From positions 4,037,501 to 4,101,500 of the forward strand of contig NZ_CP053564.1 of NCBI RefSeq assembly GCF_013155125.1: a DNA stretch of 64,000 nt, written 5' to 3'. The notes under the pieces were generated by a model, which saw only the letters and a program-made list of their open reading frames with translations, had not been told where the DNA came from and did no database searches. Source of the DNA: Pseudonocardia broussonetiae. GTDB taxonomy: Bacteria; Actinomycetota; Actinomycetes; Mycobacteriales; Pseudonocardiaceae. Positions 61,062-64,000 of the stretch are shown here, in pieces (within the stretch, counting starts at the first letter, position 1; each line of letters starts with the position of its first letter). The position numbers and the translations under genes were made by a program.

Positions 61062-61087
61062 CTACTGTGTCGGTACGGAGATAGTAG
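61062..61087. promoter_or_regulatory. BlaI-type 26-bp palindrome (site D)
   Basis: CTACTGTGTC, centre GGTACG, end GAGATAGTAG. The arms are highly symmetric. It is 42 bp before the ATG at 61130 and 82 bp upstream of the zf-HC2 start. Confidence 0.8.
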
Positions 61088-61129
61088 GTGACGGGGGTGC
61101 GCCCTTGTCGAGTCCACGAGGAGACGTTG

Positions 61130-61324
61130 ATGGAGTCACTGCTGTACGGCCTGGCCTTGCTCGCCTGCCCGGTCGGAATGGGCGCGATGATGTGGATGAT
61201 GATGCGCGGCCAGCGCACCGGGAGCGGTGCCCCGAAGGGCCCGGACCAGGTCGCCGAGCTGCGCTCCGAGATCGACCTGCTCAAGGCCGAACGTGCCGCC
61301 CAGCGTGCGAAGGGTGGGCTGTGA
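61130..61324 (+). CDS. Small membrane protein (unknown)
   Basis: 64 aa, ATG 61130 with GAGGAGACG. One helix rich in Met (GLALLACPVGMGAMMWMMMRG) and a soluble coiled-coil-like tail (QVAELRSEIDLLKAERAAQRAK). Downstream of site D. The Cys/Met-rich helix could contact copper. It overlaps the next gene by one base (TGATG). No family recognised; similar DUF-type proteins sit in actinobacterial copper islands. Confidence 0.65.
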   Translation: MESLLYGLALLACPVGMGAMMWMMMRGQRTGSGAPKGPDQVAELRSEIDLLKAERAAQRAKGGL

Positions 61325-61563
61325 TGTCGACCTGGATCGCCGCGTTCGTCGCAGTGGCCGCGATCGCGGCCACCTACTTCTTCTGCGTCCGGCCGGCATT
61401 GCGCCGGCGCTGCGCGGCGAGCGGGACCACCGGCGCCGATCCGGTCACTGATCGACAGATCGCGGAACTGCGGGAGGAACTGCGGATGCTGCGCGCCCAG
61501 GACGCACTCGACGGCGGCCGCATCTCGCGCAGCCACCCCACGCCGCCGGCCACCGGCGCCTGA
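61324..61563 (+). CDS. Small membrane protein (unknown)
   Basis: 79 aa. One N-terminal helix (TWIAAFVAVAAIAATYFFC), basic linker (RPALRRRCAASG) and a coiled-coil-like helix (RQIAELREELRMLRAQDAL). Same layout as the preceding protein, with which it is translationally coupled; both may pair through their coiled coils. Function unknown. Confidence 0.65.
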   Translation: MSTWIAAFVAVAAIAATYFFCVRPALRRRCAASGTTGADPVTDRQIAELREELRMLRAQDALDGGRISRSHPTPPATGA

Positions 61564-61670
61564 ATCCGGGCGCGATACCGGCCGCGTGACCCGGCCACGG
61601 GGCGACGACCCGCGCGCTGGGTGAACGGCGCGGCCCCGACCCCACACCGACCAGCAGGGAATGACGCCCA

Positions 61671-63065
61671 GTGGCCAAGTCACGGACGAGATCGACCAAG
61701 AAGCAACCGACAACCGGCGGTACAGCGCCAGGAAGACCTGTGGACCAGGGTTCGATGGGGTTGGAGCAGCTGACGTCCGCCTTGGCCGCTCGCTCGGGTC
61801 TGGTCCTCACCCCGGCGCCCCGAACACCACAGCGCCGCCCGCGACCCGCAGGGCTGTCCCACGAGGCGGGTGCGCAGGCCTCCGGCGACACCAGCTCCAC
61901 CCGGGCCGAACCGAGCGCGGCCGGCGTCCAGGGTCAGACGGTGACCGCCGCGCCGGTGGCGCGGCAGGGCGCGGTCCCGACGGCGGAAGCTGTCACGGCG
62001 GGCGGGTGCGCGGAGAAGCTCGCGGACGACCTCGGGGGCGACCAGGTCGGGCTCACCGCCACCTACTGGCTGGAGCCCCACGAGCACGTCCGCACCACGT
62101 CCGAACCGGTGACCATCCGCTTCGTCGGCCAGCGGGTCGGGGCCACCGGCCAGGACCCGCGCGACCGATTCGACCGCACCGAGCAGGTGGAAGGGCTCCC
62201 GCCGGACAGCGGACGAGTCTCGATCACCACCAAGGTGGTGGGCGTCAACGCGGGGCAGTGGCAGGTCGTCGCCGCCCCCGTCGCGGGAGTCACCGGTGCG
62301 ACCGACAGCCGGCCGGGGCCGCCGGTGCGGCGGGTGACGACCCGGACCCGGCCGGCGCCGTTGCTGCACGGCCCGGGCGTGCGCGAGACGGCGTGGCCGG
62401 CGCTGGTCCTGCTCGGCGTGCTCGTCGCCCTGGTGACCCAGGCACTGCTGTTGCAGCAGTCGGTGGGCGCGTGGGCCGGGGCGATGACCGTCTCGGTGGT
62501 CGCGGTCGCGGTCGGCTACCTGGCGGCCAAGCTCTGGTACCTGGCGCTGCACCGGCAGAGCCTGCGGAAGTTCATTCCCGCCGGCACGTGCATCCAGGGG
62601 TTCCTCCTCGGCGGCTTCGGGACCCTCGCGGTCGGCTCCCTGGTGACCGGGGCGCCGGTCGGGCTGCTTCTCGACGCCACCGCCCCCGGGGTGTTCCTCG
62701 CGATGGCGATCGGCCGTCCCGGATGCTTCCTGGGTGGCTGCTGCGTCGGGCGGCCCACCTCGTCGCGGTGGGGCCTCTGGTCATCGGACCGCCGCATCGG
62801 CGTGCGCAGGATCCCGGTCCAGCTCCTGGAGGCCGTGATGGCGCTCGCGATCGGGACCGGGACCCTGGCGCTGTTCCTCGCAGGGCCGCTCCCGCTACCC
62901 GGCGCGCTGTTCGTCGGGGCCGTCACCGCCTACACGGTCGGGCGTCAGCTGCTCTTCCCGCTGCGGCGGGAGCCTCGCCGGACCTCGGCCGGGCGACTGC
63001 TCACACTCGCAGCGGCCGGCCTAGTCGTCGTCGCCGCGGTGTTGGCTCCCGTACTCACCCCATAG
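61671..63065 (+). CDS. Lgt-like (prolipoprotein diacylglyceryl transferase family) protein with long N-terminal part
   Basis: 464 aa from the GTG at 61671. The first 240 residues are soluble, with a low-complexity start and a beta-rich domain (VGLTATYWLEPHEHVRTTSEPVTIRFVGQRVG in segments). The C-terminal 225 residues form about six helices with the Lgt signature AIGRPGCFLGGCCVGRPT, plus WGLWSSDRRIGVRRIPVQLLEA. Real Lgt is about 280-300 aa with an HGG motif that I do not see here, so it is a divergent relative and may not transfer lipid. The domain recurs near CcdA genes in actinobacteria, as here. Confidence 0.8.
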   Translation: MAKSRTRSTKKQPTTGGTAPGRPVDQGSMGLEQLTSALAARSGLVLTPAPRTPQRRPRPAGLSHEAGAQASGDTSSTRAEPSAAGVQGQTVTAAPVARQGAVPTAEAVTAGGCAEKLADDLGGDQVGLTATYWLEPHEHVRTTSEPVTIRFVGQRVGATGQDPRDRFDRTEQVEGLPPDSGRVSITTKVVGVNAGQWQVVAAPVAGVTGATDSRPGPPVRRVTTRTRPAPLLHGPGVRETAWPALVLLGVLVALVTQALLLQQSVGAWAGAMTVSVVAVAVGYLAAKLWYLALHRQSLRKFIPAGTCIQGFLLGGFGTLAVGSLVTGAPVGLLLDATAPGVFLAMAIGRPGCFLGGCCVGRPTSSRWGLWSSDRRIGVRRIPVQLLEAVMALAIGTGTLALFLAGPLPLPGALFVGAVTAYTVGRQLLFPLRREPRRTSAGRLLTLAAAGLVVVAAVLAPVLTP

Positions 63066-63161
63066 CTCGCCGTCGCACCAGGACAGGCCGACCTCGAAGA
63101 TATCGAGACCCGGCAGACCCGAGGGAGGAGCGAGTCGCTGGTCTGCTCATGATCCTGCTGA

Positions 63162-64000
63162 TCATGGCACTGCTCGGTCACACTCGGCGGAGGCGGTGGG
63201 AGCGGGCGGGCAGCAATCGAGACCGGCGGTATCGGCGGGTCGGCGGCGGGTGAGCAGGACCGCGACGGCGGTGGCCAGGGCAAGAGCGAGGGCGGTGAGC
63301 GCGACGGCGGCCAGGTTGGTGCTGATCCAGGTGGCGACCTGCGCGGAGAGCGCGGCGACGCCACCGTCGGAGGGCCGGTCGGCGCCCAGCAGCGGGGGCA
63401 GCCAGTAGTAGAGGAGGTAGCCACCGGACAGTGCGAGCAGCGCGCCGGCGATACGCCCGGCGTAGGGGGCGACCCTGCGCATGGTGCGGGCGAGGGCGGT
63501 GCTGGTCGCGGCGGCGAGCAGGGCGAGGGTGATCAACAGCAGGGCGGACCCGGCGGCGTAGGCGGCGAACACGGCGAGCACCCCGATCCAGGTGGTCGCG
63601 GCGGCCTGGGTGACCACCGCGAGCAGCACCGCGAGGGTGCAGGAGGCCGACGCGATCGCGTAGCCGGCGCCGAACCCGATGAGCCCGCGGGTGCTGGTCG
63701 CCTGTTGGGTGTCGGGTTGGCGGGCGCCGATCCGGAGGGTGGGGTGCCAGCCGGCGAGCATCGCGATCCCGACCAGGGCGAGCACGCCACCGAGCGCGGC
63801 GGCCAGCCAGGGGACCACGGTGATGACCGAGCGGACCCCGACGGTGAGTAGCAGCCCGATGACGGTGAAGGTGGCGGTGAACCCGGCGGTCAGGGCCAGG
63901 CCGGCGCGGAGCCCACCGGTCAGCCGCTCGACCAGCCCGGTTCCCCGGGTGTTGCCGGTGGTGGCGGTCAGGACGGCGGGGAGCAGCCCGAACCCGCAGG
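63162..64000 (-). CDS. CcdA-family membrane protein (5' end off the window)
   Basis: About 279 codons visible; the start lies beyond the right edge. The readable N-terminal end CGFGLLPAVLT is the TM1 redox region of CcdA-like proteins (CCxGxLPA), and GFGAGYAIASASCTLAVLLAV carries the second Cys in TM4. Helices continue to IAGALLALSGGYLLYYWLPP; a C-terminal helix (LAAVALTALALALATAVAVLL) and Cys tail LDCCPPAP follow. Convergent with the Lgt-like gene, 96 bp apart. This is the fourth CcdA-type gene in the window. Confidence 0.88.
   Translation of the reverse strand, partial: CGFGLLPAVLTATTGNTRGTGLVERLTGGLRAGLALTAGFTATFTVIGLLLTVGVRSVITVVPWLAAALGGVLALVGIAMLAGWHPTLRIGARQPDTQQATSTRGLIGFGAGYAIASASCTLAVLLAVVTQAAATTWIGVLAVFAAYAAGSALLLITLALLAAATSTALARTMRRVAPYAGRIAGALLALSGGYLLYYWLPPLLGADRPSDGGVAALSAQVATWISTNLAAVALTALALALATAVAVLLTRRRPADTAGLDCCPPAPTASAECDRAVP

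Noticed and set aside
61671..63065. Confident call as a true Lgt enzyme
   Set aside because: The HGG motif and normal length are missing; only the GRxGCFxxGCCxGR segment and topology match.
1..64000. tRNA, rRNA, riboswitch or insertion sequence
   Set aside because: I found no tRNA-like cloverleaf, conserved rRNA segment, riboswitch core or transposase motif on reading the window; a covariance-model search would be needed to exclude them formally.

Overview
The window reads as part of an accessory element (plasmid, or integrative and conjugative element) of a high-GC actinomycete. Pseudonocardia or a close relative is my guess. The grounds are very high GC with G/C at third codon positions, many GTG starts, leaderless promoters, dense ATGA/GTGA start-stop overlaps, an actinobacterial mobilisation locus (SCO6880-like protein, DUF4913 protein, TadA-type ATPase) and actinobacterial metal genes (CmtR-like ArsR, CsoR, F510_1955-type lipoprotein). 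I saw no tRNA, rRNA, CRISPR array, integrase, relaxase or intact insertion sequence.

Left part (1-14,167), almost all on the minus strand: a DNA-transfer / type IV secretion-like operon. In order of transcription it has a P-loop protein, a small membrane protein, a TcpC-like single-pass protein, a TrbL/VirB6-like membrane protein, an SCO6880-like protein, a VirB4-type ATPase, a VirD4-type coupling protein, a DUF4913 protein and a VirB1-like lytic transglycosylase. After a plus-strand lipoprotein gene come a lipoprotein, an exported protein, an SAF-domain protein, a TadZ/ParA-like ATPase and a CpaF/TadA ATPase that runs off the window.

Middle part (14.4-33 kb): mosaic of metal and metalloid detoxification modules separated by gene remnants. 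These are a MerR regulator with YnfA; a cysteine-synthase-like enzyme with an MFS exporter; a methyltransferase; a CmtR-type sensor with a P1B ATPase; a BNR lipoprotein; an lspA-tlpA-ccdA-tlpA envelope redox module; a CadD exporter; an Hg(II)-type MerR with MerB and a rhodanese-CBS protein that has an in-frame TGA; and a flavin monooxygenase. No mercuric reductase (MerA) is present.

Right part (33-64 kb): copper island. It has CopC, CopD-CtaG (split by an in-frame TAA), Lnt, a decayed LspA and MerR, a SafE-cupredoxin fusion, a CopZ-like chaperone, a CopC-CopD fusion, CsoR and CopA, and DivIVA. A DtxR-family regulator follows with a two-domain multicopper oxidase, a ZIP transporter and a Rieske lipoprotein. 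Then come a BlaI/M56 peptidase pair, two CcdA/thioredoxin modules, a two-component system broken by frameshifts, small exported or membrane proteins, an Lgt-like protein and another CcdA. Four copies of a 26-bp palindrome (41829, 54202, 54670, 61062) tie several of these units to the BlaI-type repressor. The common theme is metal export combined with extracytoplasmic thiol redox (four CcdA, four TlpA-like proteins) and lipoprotein maturation enzymes (Lgt-like, LspA, Lnt).

Several genes carry single-base frameshifts, some in G/C runs. Part of this may be sequencing error and part real decay; I flag each case.
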